DNA from: Vavraia culicis subsp. floridensis
Taxonomy: Eukaryota; Microsporidia; Pleistophoridae
Assembly: GCF_000192795.1 (NCBI RefSeq)
Contig: NW_007360653.1
Coordinates: 1 to 42,071, forward strand
Reading direction: 5' to 3'
Length of the DNA: 42,071 nt
Below the pieces are notes generated by a model that worked only from the letters and a program-made list of their open reading frames with translations, had not been told where the DNA came from and did no database searches. Shown here in pieces: positions 20,294 through 30,466 of this stretch (its first letter is position 1; every line of letters starts with the position of its first letter). A program made the translations under genes and the position numbers.

Positions 20294-21022
20294 TTAACTT
20301 CCAGAGCCGCTGTTATTCGCACCTAACACCTCTTTTAAAAGGAAGTGGAGAACTGCTTGAGTGGGCACCTTACCCTTGTGCTCCACAAACTTATGCGTCT
20401 TATGTTCTGCCTTCTTGTTATCCTTGAACTTGCCCTTAGTGCTATCCTCAACAAAATATAAGGAACTTTCAACCGACTTGGTATCGATCGATAGCATTGC
20501 GACTGGGCAATTCTTATCGTCAACTTTCTTAATCTTAGCCTTAAGATCCTTTACCAATTTTTCGTATTTGTATGCGTTGAGTGTTGTGAACATGCTACCA
20601 ACACCGGCCATAAATGGCGCATCCTTCGACTTATCGGGTACTTTGTCGACATCAAATGCTAGACCAATATCTTTATTGTCCACGTTGAGCTCGTTTTCAG
20701 CATTCTTAACACTGTCCAGGAATTCGCTAGGTTTTTTCATATCTGAATCCTTCAAGTTCTTGAACGCATCAGTTTCTTCAACACCCTTTACAGTCATGTG
20801 GCCGCCGTTCGCATCGTCTTTGTAGAACATCAATATCTTTACCTTGTTCATCAGCTCTTTCTTGGCATCATCACCCTGTATGGCTTGGTAGTTTTTATCC
20901 ACCTCCTCCATAAATTTCTTTTCATATTTTTTGGCCTGGAAATATCCGAACACAAAGATAGAGATCACGACGACTGCTACCACGCCAACGATCAAGAGAA
21001 TTAAGTAGAGTAGGTTTTTCAT
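20294..21022 (-). CDS. Type II single-pass membrane protein, family member B, Lys-rich
   Basis: 242 aa from the ATG at 21022, which has CCC 8 nt upstream (21033-21031); 40 in-frame codons further upstream are probably not translated. A hydrophobic anchor spans about 3-28, followed by a Lys/Asp-rich domain. Strands KVKILMFY (60-67) and GHMTVKG (74-80), then PFMAGVGSMFTTLNAYKYEKLV (136-157), CPVAMLSID (172-180), SSLYFVED (186-193), a spacer, and a terminal helix VPTQAVLHFLLKEVLG (219-234) correspond to proteins A, C and D. It differs in its highly charged composition and GSGSGS-like tail, and in having just one Cys after the anchor. Probably a secretory-pathway or surface protein; function unknown. 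Confidence 0.85.
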   Translation of the reverse strand: MKNLLYLILLIVGVVAVVVISIFVFGYFQAKKYEKKFMEEVDKNYQAIQGDDAKKELMNKVKILMFYKDDANGGHMTVKGVEETDAFKNLKDSDMKKPSEFLDSVKNAENELNVDNKDIGLAFDVDKVPDKSKDAPFMAGVGSMFTTLNAYKYEKLVKDLKAKIKKVDDKNCPVAMLSIDTKSVESSLYFVEDSTKGKFKDNKKAEHKTHKFVEHKGKVPTQAVLHFLLKEVLGANNSGSGS

Positions 21023-23960
21023 TTTCCACAGGGTTAAATTTTTCAATTTATTAAATATTTTTAAAAAAAATCGTATGAGCAGTTTACCGTGGTAAACACA
21101 CAAATTTAATAATATGTGGTGAGATAGGACCTTTACCGACAAAATAGATCACTATTGAAAGCGAACACAATTGCTTTGTTTCTTTTGGTGCGTACCAAAA
21201 TAGTAAATATTGTTTTTATGGATAATTGATGGAAACACATTCTTGCTCGACGAGGGAACTTGCAGGAGCGACTGCGCTGAGAAAAAATTGTGCACTTTTT
21301 TTCCCTCCTTTTATGTTCGATTAAGCTGATATTAATTTAATTTAGTGATATATTGCGGAATATACCGTAGCAACTCAGTGAGTTGATGTTTGGACCTGTT
21401 TGGTTTTCATTAGGTCAAAAAATTTTAAGTGTGCTGGCCAAGACGAGCAGGAAAATATTGAATTTGCAATTTAACAAGAATTGCATGGTACTTAGCTATA
21501 TACAAGGTGTCATAGCATCTGATAAAAGCTTTACATAGAATAGGAGGACACAATTTGCATTTTTTATCGCGTTACCATTATGGTTAGTATTTTTGATTGG
21601 TTCCCTCTCTTTAGATAAAAGTGTCATTCTTATCCATATCTGTAGTGTGAATGGCACGAAGAACCACCTGAATAAAAACCACATTGAACCACAATGTAAG
21701 GAATAAAACACTGAATTACACGACAGATGAACAAATTTGAAAAAAATATTAAATCATAAACAAGTGTCAAACTCTTTAATTTCTTTTTTACACTTTCTAA
21801 TTCTCTATATACATTGCCAGGTTTATTGATTCGATATTCAATTTACCTGCCATCCTATAATTAACTGATTGCATCGTAATAATTTATCGAATTAATTAAT
21901 TAATTATACAGGGAAAATTTAATTGGCAAGTGATGTGATTGCTGTTGTAGTAGAGAAGTACGCTGTTTACATAACATTTGAGTCTACACATACACAATTC
22001 AAAGGCATTGACCAGCTGCAATGATCGTCTACAGAGCAAACACCGTTGAACCTTTCAATATTTGTGTGCAAAGATCTGAACACACCAATTTTATTCGCAA
22101 AATCAACTCCTTTCTACTGTTTTTATCATTAAAGAACACATTCGATCACTATTTTTCAATTTTCTGTTCTTTGATATCTTCCTTTTTGAGAAAGATTTTT
22201 TAAACATTACTGCCCGTGGTACTCCGTAAATGCCTACGTGTTCAAATTGTTGATTACTATTTAGTCGTAATATTCTATCAGGTTGTGCGATCAAGATGAT
22301 AAAATAGCTGTGATATGATTAAAAATATAATATCAGCAAGGATACACCATTTCTCCATGTGGATGTTTGTATTTTAAATAAAATTACAATGTTAGATTTA
22401 TTTGATATATGTTGTGTATTGCCTGAGGGCATTGCATCGGATAGTTCATCTCGGTGGTTTCAAATCATTTGAATGAGGACGTTTTGGATTTGTTGTTATT
22501 AAACGTGTTAAGTGGATTAATAATTTGAGATGCATCTTCTCCTAAGTTAGAATAAAAATTTCATGATTTGGTCGAACAATTGGCAGAAAAAAAATTTTCC
22601 ATTTGAAATGGTATTTCCAAAACGGAAAATTCAATATAAATAAAACAACATTTGAAGGCTGATTGGTTTATTCAGTAACAAATTAGTTAACTCTTCGTTT
22701 AGTAATAATTTTGTTTCGCATTTTGACGTAAACTAAAAAAATAAATCATTTTGTTAAACTTATTTTTCAAGACATGCCTAACTCTTCCCATAAACACAGT
22801 GCTAAAATACACAATTTGCCAACTAAAATCAATTTTTATTCTTACTAAATACTTCACTACCGGTCAAGTAGCTGTGTGCGTGGTACAGTGATAATTCGAG
22901 GGAAACATAAAATGTGTTGAATATAAAACCAAGTTTTTGTTTTAGAAACGGCAATATAGACAGTATTATGTTGGTCGAGATTTACTGACAAAAATTTTTT
23001 CGTGGAATTGATCTACTATAGCCAAAAATCTATTTTTCGATAAAATATCAGTAAACAATATTAACAAGTTATAAACAGATTTTAGTGCGTTAAAATACCT
23101 TAAGAAGAAGGATAGTGCCATAATTTACTGATAAATGCTGTATTGATCGCTGCTATGACTCAGAAACGGTACCTATCATTTTGTTACGTACAGTTTACTG
23201 GGTGTGGTTGTTTTGCTTCTAATTTGTATGCCACCAAAACCATGAGACATGCCAAAACATATTACATCTTATAGTGTGCACCTGTGCGGAAATATGTTGT
23301 AATAAACTCGATTGATTTCCAGCATTGCTGATCATAAAGAAGGTGGCTACCAATTTCGTTCAGAGAACACGGTTTTATACATCATTCTGTGACAAAAACT
23401 TTCGCGAACATATGCTTGGTACGGGCATATGTGGTTATTTGTTGAAAAACGGTACATTAAAGCGAATATGATGGAGGGTTAATCCGTGTAGGCTTGCTGC
23501 CCGAATAAATATCTACAAATGCACTAATTTGCTTTACAAAAGTGTATGTAATGCTCATATAACATATAATAAATAATTTAATTAATTATAATCGGTAAAT
23601 ATTTTCTTTTAATCCATTAATAATTGACCGAATTCAGACTTTTTATATGACTTTCAAACTATTAATTGCTTGTAAGTTTTTTATTACAAACTAGAACAGG
23701 TGTATTAGACGTTTCTAAACAGCGCCACTATAACACTGCATTTGATCATATTTGGTACTGCTCCGGTTATGTCATTGGCTATATCATGGGTAATAATCAA
23801 GTTTTTGCTCATAATTTTCTCACAAAATGGTTTAAATAGTCATAAGGTGGTGGTAACGTATAACTGTCAAGTTGAACTTGTCCACTTATAAACATCCACT
23901 ATCATCTGTAAGCATGCTGTTTATTTTCTTCATTTATGGAAAAAGGTTTATCCCCAACTG
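21023..23960. other. Large gene-poor region
   Basis: About 2.9 kb of very AT-rich DNA with TTAATTAA-type runs (21890-21910, 23575-23600). Short open frames have no coding character. The CCCC of the following gene lies at 23952-23955. Confidence 0.5.
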
Positions 23961-24638
23961 ATGCAATACCCACTCACGAAATGTTTGCTAATTTTTGCCG
24001 TTATTTTCCTCATTCCGATCACATTTATAAGTATTCTGAAGATTACAGAGGCTGACAATCAAATACTGGAGCAGAAAGTAGATTCGTATGCATCCGCCCG
24101 TTTAGCAGAGCGTAATGATTTGATGAATGGAGAAACACGTGCAATAATCATTACTAAGCTTTTTAGTTCCTCAGATACAATCGAAGCATTTACTATCGAC
24201 ACTGAGACCTTTAAGTCTCTGCAAACGAGCTACATGCTTTTTAAGGGCGACCAGCTTCTTCAATACTGCCGAAATATACTGACCAGAAGGTGCCAGATTA
24301 CCAATGACTTTGACATCAAATACGTTGAGAAACTACGACAAGATTTACGATATCCGAGATTAATTACAATAGCAAGGTTTTATTTGCGAGACGAGTTTGT
24401 TCAAAAATTTTGGGAGTTAGTCTATGACTTGAAGAATAAATGTGCCAAGCTGCCAAAGAACGAAGGTCTGGTCTACATGTTTTTTGATCAAGAAGTAATC
24501 CGCACGAGCTATATATATTTTGCGCACAGCAAAGGCAAGAAGAACCATTTATACCGGGTTCATCGTCTTTGGAAAGAACACTCGATTCCCTTCGCTAAAG
24601 AGTGTGCTCTTTACATGTTTTCGCACTATCTGCAATGA
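23961..24638 (+). CDS. Type II single-pass membrane protein, family member C
   Basis: 225 aa with CCCC 5 nt upstream of the ATG. A hydrophobic anchor spans about 8-26, then a luminal domain: strands RAIIITKLF (60-68) and IEAFTID (74-80), a helical middle (QLLQYCRNIL), PRLITIARFYLRDEFVQKFW (132-151), an amphipathic helix, GLVYMFFDQEVIRTSYIYF (169-187), a basic loop and a terminal helix IPFAKECALYMFSHYL (209-224). The order and spacing parallel proteins A, B and D. Four cysteines lie after the anchor. It lies upstream of the convergent kinase gene. Function unknown. Confidence 0.85.
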   Translation: MQYPLTKCLLIFAVIFLIPITFISILKITEADNQILEQKVDSYASARLAERNDLMNGETRAIIITKLFSSSDTIEAFTIDTETFKSLQTSYMLFKGDQLLQYCRNILTRRCQITNDFDIKYVEKLRQDLRYPRLITIARFYLRDEFVQKFWELVYDLKNKCAKLPKNEGLVYMFFDQEVIRTSYIYFAHSKGKKNHLYRVHRLWKEHSIPFAKECALYMFSHYLQ

Positions 24639-25331
24639 TGATACAGGTCGACAACACAGATATTCTGAGACCGAAAAGAATATGGTCATTAAAAATAAAG
24701 CGTTTTGCTAACAACTCATACACCCACCAGAATACTTTCAAGCAATGGTTATCTTCCATTACACTTTATGTAGCGAAATGTTGCGCAACAATTTTTTAAT
24801 TTGGAAGTATAGCGCAGCTGATGCCCTTAAAACCATAACGCATCCCAACTCATACATTTGGGAATACCACAGTTTTGATTATAGAACTACGGCTATTATT
24901 TAAAATAAAAGAGAATATCTATGAACATACGCTTGGCATTGCACTTTTGTGATAGAAATAGTTTCTTAGTTCAATCACCCGTGCTTAATTTACGTGTTAT
25001 ATAAATATTACAGGTCGTACTTCTTGATAAATGATTATTAAGCGCATTCTGGTCTAGAAAACCATCACAAGCGGTACCGAACACAAAACATGTGGTGTTT
25101 CTGATGCATTGCAATGCGGAAGCGCCGTTGTAACATAACAGAAACGAAACCATCCTTAAACTTGATCACAGCCTTATCAACAAATGCTTGCACGTGTACA
25201 ACACCCAAAAACATGAAAATATCAACAGGTTTAATCCTGTCGATTAAACGTAAGCGATACCTCCGCACCTTATTCACAAAAAACCAAGCATTCTGTGACC
25301 ACTCTCAGATTTGATTGACAAACCTGTACCG
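24639..25331. other. Intergenic region with small unconfirmed ORFs
   Basis: About 690 bp. A minus-strand ORF at 24768-24863 (32 codons) starts 3 nt after CCC. A minus-strand open stretch 25065-25277 (about 70 codons) and an opposing plus-strand ATG at 25213 with CCC nearby overlap, so at most one is real. None matches a family I know. Confidence 0.35.
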
Positions 25332-27503
25332 CTAATTGAAATTAGTAAAAAATCTGTCATAGCTTCGTATGGAATTGCACGGTGTAATGATGATCGGTTC
25401 GTCAATGAATTCATCATCAAAATTATCTTTTAAATTAGATTGCGGTATGAACTCAGGCTTTATCTTCTTTTCCATCACATCATTCCAGTTAACATCTTTG
25501 AAGTAGAAGTGACTGCGTATTTCCTTCCCATCAATTGATCCGTGACCTATCCGTTTATTTGGCTCCTTCTGCAATAGGCTCAGTATCAGATCCCGTGCGT
25601 TGCTCGGAGTATTTTCTGTAAACTTTACCGTGCCATGGAGGATTTCTGCCGATATTTCCTCTGTTGTTGATCCGTTAAAGGGGCATTCGTTCTCGTACAT
25701 TTCATAGATTACCACACCGAACGACCACCAGTCGGCATCCTTGGTGTATCCGCCCTCCAGTATTACTTCCGGTGCTATCGTATCCGCGGTTCCACAGAAG
25801 GTGAATGTCATGGTTTCTGGTCCAATTTGATCCTTGCACAGTCCAAAATCCGCTATTTTAACATGCCCGTCCGCACATATCAGCACATTGTCCAGCTTCA
25901 TGTCTCTGTATATGATGTTCTTCGTGTGCAGATACTCAAGACCCAGCAATATTTCGCACACGTACAGTTCTATCTGTGCGTGCGTAAATCTGTGGGTGGC
26001 CGCGTAGTGAAAAAGATCGCCACCAGCGAGGAACTCTGTGCCAAAGTAGACGTTCTGGTCATCCTGGAAGCAATACAGCATCTGCATCAGAAAGGGATGT
26101 TCAGCTTTCGAGACCAGCTGGAGAATGTGCCTCTCTAGCTCAAGATAATGTATATTATTGCAATTGACAATAACCTCTTTCTTCAAGATTTTCATGGCTA
26201 TCATTGTTTTGCCTTTCTTCACAAGCATCACCTTTCCAAATGCGCCTCTGCCAAGCACCTTCACAAGCGAAAAATCGCTGATGTAATGCCGCGTCCCGGC
26301 CTTCTCAGAAACATGTACGGGTGGATTGAAGTCTGCCATTGTGATACGTAGGTCCAGAGCAATGCCGCACGACTTGGGCAAGAAACTTGCACATGTCTCG
26401 TGAAACCGCTTATTACACCTTTTACAGACCTTACACGGCTCTCCTAATCTTATGCGTGTGCCGCATTGGCCACAATACCTGAATCCGCTTGCATTTTCAT
26501 CTTCCAGAATATGTGGTATGTTATACCGCTTGACAAGCTTGGCCTGCTCTACTTCAGGCGCGAACACACAGTAGAACAAAATGTAATTCGAGCACTTCTT
26601 GTGGCAGGTAATTCGGCACTTATAGCAGCGGTACGCATCCATGAAAGTTGCTATATTGTCACATACAGCACAGTAAAACGGCGTAATTGTCTTGTAGTTC
26701 TCAAGAGCATGCCCGTCCCTGTACACACAGATTATCTCTGCATTTTTACGTATGAGCTTGATGTCTCGCTGAAATTGTATCTCACATTCAAGATCGGCGC
26801 TTTGCATAAATTCGAACGTGACCTTCTTTTTAGTCTTGTAGTTCATGAGATATTCGCACGAGAAGAACATCATACCCAGCAAGACTTCGTTCCTTCCCCT
26901 CAATATTATTTCAAAGTCCCTGTTATTCTGCATCCCTATCGTAATTTCTTTTCTCGATTGTTCTTTTACTTCAAACACATCCACAGAAATTTTTATCTCT
27001 GAGTCAACATAAAAATCGATCCAGCAGCATTCAAAAAGAGGATCCGACACAAAGTTAACGATGTTAAATTTGACGGTACCATTCGTTTTTCTTCCGATGC
27101 CTTTCTCAACGATGTCATCTCCAGTGCTGCCAAGCTTCTTCATTTCGCTGTTGAGCAAAGCAATCTTTTTTTCGCAAAACTGCTTTTTCTTCATCAGCGT
27201 GTCTTTCATGCTATCGTCTACTGCCATTATTTTGTTATATCCATCGATCAGGTTATTCTCTTTCTTCAGTTTTTGCGAAAATTCGTAGGTCGTAACAACC
27301 TGCTCCAGTTTGATGTTTTCTTGGCTACTTATTTTGGATATCTTACTCTTCAGCATGTTTATTCTATATTGAGCACTTTCTCGCTGCACACCAGAAAGCT
27401 TGGGCAGCAAGGCCTCCAAGCTCTCCAGCATTTTCTCATCCACAGATTTTTCAGGCATTTGAGAACGCTTCCTCCATCCTTTTAAACTGTGCTGTGACAG
27501 CAT
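25332..27503 (-). CDS. PKC1: Protein kinase C-type AGC Ser/Thr kinase (Pkc1-like)
   Basis: 723 aa. About 20-125 is a Lys/Glu-rich helical region like the HR1 Rho-binding repeats of fungal Pkc1. About 140-250 is beta-rich, possibly C2-like. Two C1 zinc modules follow: H265 to C312 and H331 to C379, each with paired C-x2-C motifs. The kinase domain (411-669) has LGRGAFGKV (417-425), Lys438, YRDMK (532-536, where YRDLK is usual), DFG (552-554), the PDK1-type activation Thr568 in TFCGT, and APE (577-579). The segment after TFCGT reads ADTIAPE where PDYIAPE is usual. The AGC tail has a turn motif ITP (706-708) and ends FFTNFN in place of a clear F-x-x-F-S/T-Y/F hydrophobic motif. In fungi Pkc1 drives the cell-integrity MAPK cascade. 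No CCC precedes either candidate ATG (27503 or 27458). Confidence 0.93.
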   Translation of the reverse strand: MLSQHSLKGWRKRSQMPEKSVDEKMLESLEALLPKLSGVQRESAQYRINMLKSKISKISSQENIKLEQVVTTYEFSQKLKKENNLIDGYNKIMAVDDSMKDTLMKKKQFCEKKIALLNSEMKKLGSTGDDIVEKGIGRKTNGTVKFNIVNFVSDPLFECCWIDFYVDSEIKISVDVFEVKEQSRKEITIGMQNNRDFEIILRGRNEVLLGMMFFSCEYLMNYKTKKKVTFEFMQSADLECEIQFQRDIKLIRKNAEIICVYRDGHALENYKTITPFYCAVCDNIATFMDAYRCYKCRITCHKKCSNYILFYCVFAPEVEQAKLVKRYNIPHILEDENASGFRYCGQCGTRIRLGEPCKVCKRCNKRFHETCASFLPKSCGIALDLRITMADFNPPVHVSEKAGTRHYISDFSLVKVLGRGAFGKVMLVKKGKTMIAMKILKKEVIVNCNNIHYLELERHILQLVSKAEHPFLMQMLYCFQDDQNVYFGTEFLAGGDLFHYAATHRFTHAQIELYVCEILLGLEYLHTKNIIYRDMKLDNVLICADGHVKIADFGLCKDQIGPETMTFTFCGTADTIAPEVILEGGYTKDADWWSFGVVIYEMYENECPFNGSTTEEISAEILHGTVKFTENTPSNARDLILSLLQKEPNKRIGHGSIDGKEIRSHFYFKDVNWNDVMEKKIKPEFIPQSNLKDNFDDEFIDEPIIITPCNSIRSYDRFFTNFN

Positions 27504-28111
27504 ATGTTACAAAATTAATTGGTGGCATGTCAACCAATGAGTAGGAAAGTAAAAACAGATCGTACTCCCTACTAAAGTACCTTGCGGACGATAACGCATG
27601 GTTAGGAGAGAGTTTTCCGCTTTGTGGAGGAGAAGCGAACCAAAATAACGATCAATAACAGATTAAACCATGATCTACAAAGAAAATGAATTCGGGACAA
27701 TGATAAATCGCAAATTAGTATAAAAACTAAAATTGTTGATGAACATGGCCATATCTTGCCTGAACGTTCTCTTCAAAAGCTTTCACCACCAAATATGCGA
27801 AAAGAAATAAATACTCATGTTTGATAAGACATCATCACAACCGGTAGGTATTACTGACACGCCGATGCACATTCTACGATTACCTACAATGATCAGACGT
27901 TCACAAGTATGAACGTGTAATATTTTAATATTTCAAGTGATAAAATACCCTATAACTACTGTAAATCAAATCAAACACGCAGAGCTCACGTAAACTACGG
28001 TCTATCAGTTATCTGCTCACAAGGAATTTGTTAGAGCAACGCGCACAAATGGAGACGATATCACACACCTCATAGGATATGAAACAAAAAGTAAATTTAA
28101 TTAAAAAATAG
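27504..28111. other. Intergenic region before the RNase P RNA
   Basis: About 600 bp, AT-rich, no supported gene. On the minus strand it holds the RNase P RNA terminator (T run 28108-28103). Confidence 0.5.
28103..28108 (-). terminator. Pol III terminator of RNase P RNA
   Basis: Six consecutive T on the minus strand, starting about 3 nt after the closing P1 stem of the RNase P RNA. Confidence 0.8.
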
Positions 28112-28331
28112 ATCCGTTCAAGAGAGTAGTCTGAATTCTGTTACGGCAGGACCAACTGCCGCCTTTCGTATTGGACTGCCAACGTAACACACCGATACCT
28201 TCCAAGCAGCCTTGCGGATGCGAACGTTTCTGTTAGACCGGTCAAAGGCGTTAGCCCTTTGCCATCTCAGCTTGTGTGTTCTCAGACCTTCCTAAGGACA
28301 GTGCCCCTAAACGAAAGCTTCTTGAACGGAC
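28112..28331 (-). ncRNA. RNase P RNA
   Basis: On the minus strand the transcript of about 220 nt begins GTCCGTTCAAG and ends CTTGAACGGAT, forming a P1 stem of about 10-11 bp. Near the 5' side it has GGAAGGTCTGAGA (28287-28275), the conserved region I core of eukaryotic nuclear RNase P RNA. Near the 3' side it has AATTCAGACTACTCTC (28137-28122), the conserved region V, which pairs with CR-I to form P4. A middle GCTTGGAA (about 28207-28200) resembles the CR-IV context. The CAGACTACTC element separates it from RNase MRP RNA. The RNA cleaves 5' leaders from pre-tRNAs. It is compact, well below the roughly 340 nt of human H1 RNA. Confidence 0.93.
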
Positions 28332-28345
28332 GAAGGGTCAACCTC

Positions 28346-28361
28346 AAATTTTTTTAATAAT
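28346..28361 (-). promoter_or_regulatory. TATA-like element upstream of RNase P RNA
   Basis: On the minus strand ATTATTAAAAAAATTT lies about 15-30 nt before the predicted 5' end, the position of a TATA-type element in Pol III promoters of small RNA genes. The 5' end itself is inferred from the P1 stem. Confidence 0.4.
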
Positions 28362-29261
28362 GTAAACGATCGAAGCTGAAGAAAAGCAGTTTAAAAGTAA
28401 AATGCCAGCAGATCCGCGTGATCGTCTCGTTCTTAATGTTTTTTAGTGTCAAACATCCCTTTATACTGAACTGAAGTAATGTTGCAAGGTGGGACATATC
28501 AGGTTGGTGGGAATTTACTGTCGAAATTATATGATGGTTCATTTTAGTGGCTGTATGTCGATTAACACTGTACTAATAGTATATATCAAATTCTTGCTGC
28601 ACATATTATGTTTTTGGGAATAGCACGCCGTACAAAACACTGTTCTTGAACGTCAAACCATTTCGTACTATAATGCAAAATAAATATTAAATTGATTGCT
28701 TTACACCAATCTGTTCATATACAGGCCAGAACCATCGGTATTTGAGGTGAAATCACAAAAAATGAAGAGCAAGCTGCAATATTTTGATAAAAACTGTAAC
28801 TCTTGAAGAGAATTAACAAAGAAAGCGATGAAAATGAAAGTAAATGAAGAAAAACTCCAAGATTTCTTAAACATGCTGATGCACTTAGATCGACTGAACG
28901 TACAAGAATACAACAACAGGAATGATTACCAACCGAGACGATGATGCATCGCCACTATAGGAAATTTTAGTGAGCAGAGCAATCGCTACACTATTCCTTG
29001 ACAAAGAAGATCAGTTAAAGCAATTGACATCATAAGTAACCATCTGATCCAAGGAGCAAGCTCTTTAAGATGCCTTAATTGAACATGTTCATTGAATTTA
29101 GATTTGTTTAACTGTTTTCTTAGTTGAAGATTTATCTGCATTTTAATACGATATCAGTAGAAAATAAAAGATAATTTGATTTTTTGACTTATTATTGTGC
29201 CTCATTTTAAGCAAAATATTCATATTTAGTCATCAAATTATACATTTAATAACTAAACACA
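28362..29261. other. Intergenic region
   Basis: About 900 bp of AT-rich sequence with only spurious open frames, ending at the left boundary of the inverted repeat. Confidence 0.5.
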
Positions 29262-30461
29262 TATATTAAGCTATTACATTAACTCATCTGATTTTATTGA
29301 AAATCATGCTGTCTATTCACTCTAAAACCTTTTGTACGGTCCTACCAACCTAATCCTGTTCACATGCTACGTCCTTAATTATTCACTGTCACTGCTCAAT
29401 TTCGCCTGTTTTACTCCGATTTTCAGCCCAGCCCCCATGCCTGACTACGTGCTCACCCCCCCGGAGAAAAAACATGCTCTGATAAAACTGAACGAGTACC
29501 CAAGAACAAATCCTAACAAGTCATTTGATCCATCGGTCGAGCAGACAACTCCACAGACACTGTTCACTCCGCTTCTGCGCGTGTGCAACGTAGAGCTGAC
29601 GAAGCGGATCATAACGAGCACTGTAACGGAGGTGGAAACATCCGGGAAAGCGGAGGCCGTCCCGTGGCTGCGCAAATTTGCGTTTGACATGGGGAACAGA
29701 GTCGCCAAGGACGAGAACATAAGAATGAGGGAACTGGACAAGATCAGGAAGCCGATCGACTACAATCAGTTCTATCTCGAGTCGTTCGTGAGTGTTGACG
29801 AGGGACTGGAGGGATGCACGAGCTACGATTTCGTGCCGGGCGACGAGAAATACATGATCTTTGATTTTGATGAAAGAAATTTTGCGGTGAAGGAGATGAA
29901 AGACTTTGTGCTGGAGTATCCGTCACGGGTCGTTATTGATAGGAATGGGGAGGAGGCTGAGTATGGATGCAATGCCAATGATATGAGTAACTACGTGCTG
30001 GTTGAGGTGAAGGATGACAGGGCATACTACTATTTACTGAAGAACAGTCTCAAGCTGAAGCGCCTGAAGACACATCACAATTCGAGCGAACAGAGCTAAA
30101 CAGTGAGCCGGTGAGTGTGTGACCTGGAGGCATGCGGCTTGTATTTGTGCCGTTGCACACCCGTTTTAATGATCATGAGACAGCCTGTAGCGTATATCTG
30201 TGAATTAAAGTATGTTGCACGCTCATTTTATGTTTTGCGAATTGCTGCTGTGTTATGAGCTGAGATGCTCTGCTGTTTGGAGTGAAGAATCGTGTGAATG
30301 CCTTGGAACTACCAATTTGAGGTATGGGCAGGCACAGACCGATCTGAGAAATGAGGAATTTCCTCAACTAAAATTTAGTTTTTATGATGTGATCATAGAG
30401 GATGCAAACTGCCAGGAGATGAGTGGTTTGTACGATTTACGAGTCGATTTGCTCGATGCAT
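29262..30461 (+). repeat. 1,200-bp inverted repeat, left copy
   Basis: This segment reappears in reverse orientation at 36479-37678. Boundaries were set where the two copies diverge (outer edge TATATTAAGC, inner edge GCTCGATGCAT). Both encoded ORFs translate identically and the non-coding segments I compared base by base are identical. It contains about 175 bp upstream, the complete PAF1-like gene and most of a second ORF. The copies are 6,017 bp apart. Confidence 0.96.
29437..30099 (+). CDS. PAF1-like transcription elongation complex protein, copy 1
   Basis: 220 aa from the ATG at 29437 (MPDYVLTPPEKKH), directly preceded by CCCCC; the longer open frame from 29332 is rejected because it lacks the motif. 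The N-terminal third has SFDP and LFTPLL, then AVPWLRKF (about 74-81), which resembles the VPWMRKTEYI element of PAF1. The C-terminal third (SNYVLVEVKDDRAYYYLLKNSLKLKRLK) resembles the PAF1 ending, where a strand is followed by YYNELETRVRLSKRR. PAF1 scaffolds the Paf1 complex on elongating RNA polymerase II and supports histone modification. Length is well below other PAF1 proteins (over 400 aa), so it would be a minimal version. Assignment is tentative; the gene itself is well supported by two intact copies. Confidence 0.55.
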   Translation: MPDYVLTPPEKKHALIKLNEYPRTNPNKSFDPSVEQTTPQTLFTPLLRVCNVELTKRIITSTVTEVETSGKAEAVPWLRKFAFDMGNRVAKDENIRMRELDKIRKPIDYNQFYLESFVSVDEGLEGCTSYDFVPGDEKYMIFDFDERNFAVKEMKDFVLEYPSRVVIDRNGEEAEYGCNANDMSNYVLVEVKDDRAYYYLLKNSLKLKRLKTHHNSSEQS

Positions 30462-30466
30462 CTTAA
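30212..30466 (+). CDS. Unknown 84-aa ORF crossing the repeat edge
   Basis: Open frame 113 nt after the PAF1-like gene. The first 20 residues are hydrophobic with cysteines (FMFCELLLCYELRC) and could be a signal peptide; the rest is polar (NEEFPQLKFSFYDVIIED). The last two codons and stop lie beyond or on the repeat edge at 30461, so the true gene may have been cut by the duplication. There is no CCC motif. Could be a truncated gene or non-coding. Confidence 0.35.
   Translation: MLHAHFMFCELLLCYELRCSAVWSEESCECLGTTNLRYGQAQTDLRNEEFPQLKFSFYDVIIEDANCQEMSGLYDLRVDLLDAS

Noticed and set aside
25827..27002. Plus-strand ORFs opposite the kinase
   Set aside because: Antisense shadows of strongly conserved kinase and C1 coding sequence.
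29332..29436. N-terminal extension of the PAF1-like protein
   Set aside because: Contains the CCCCC that marks the real start at 29437.
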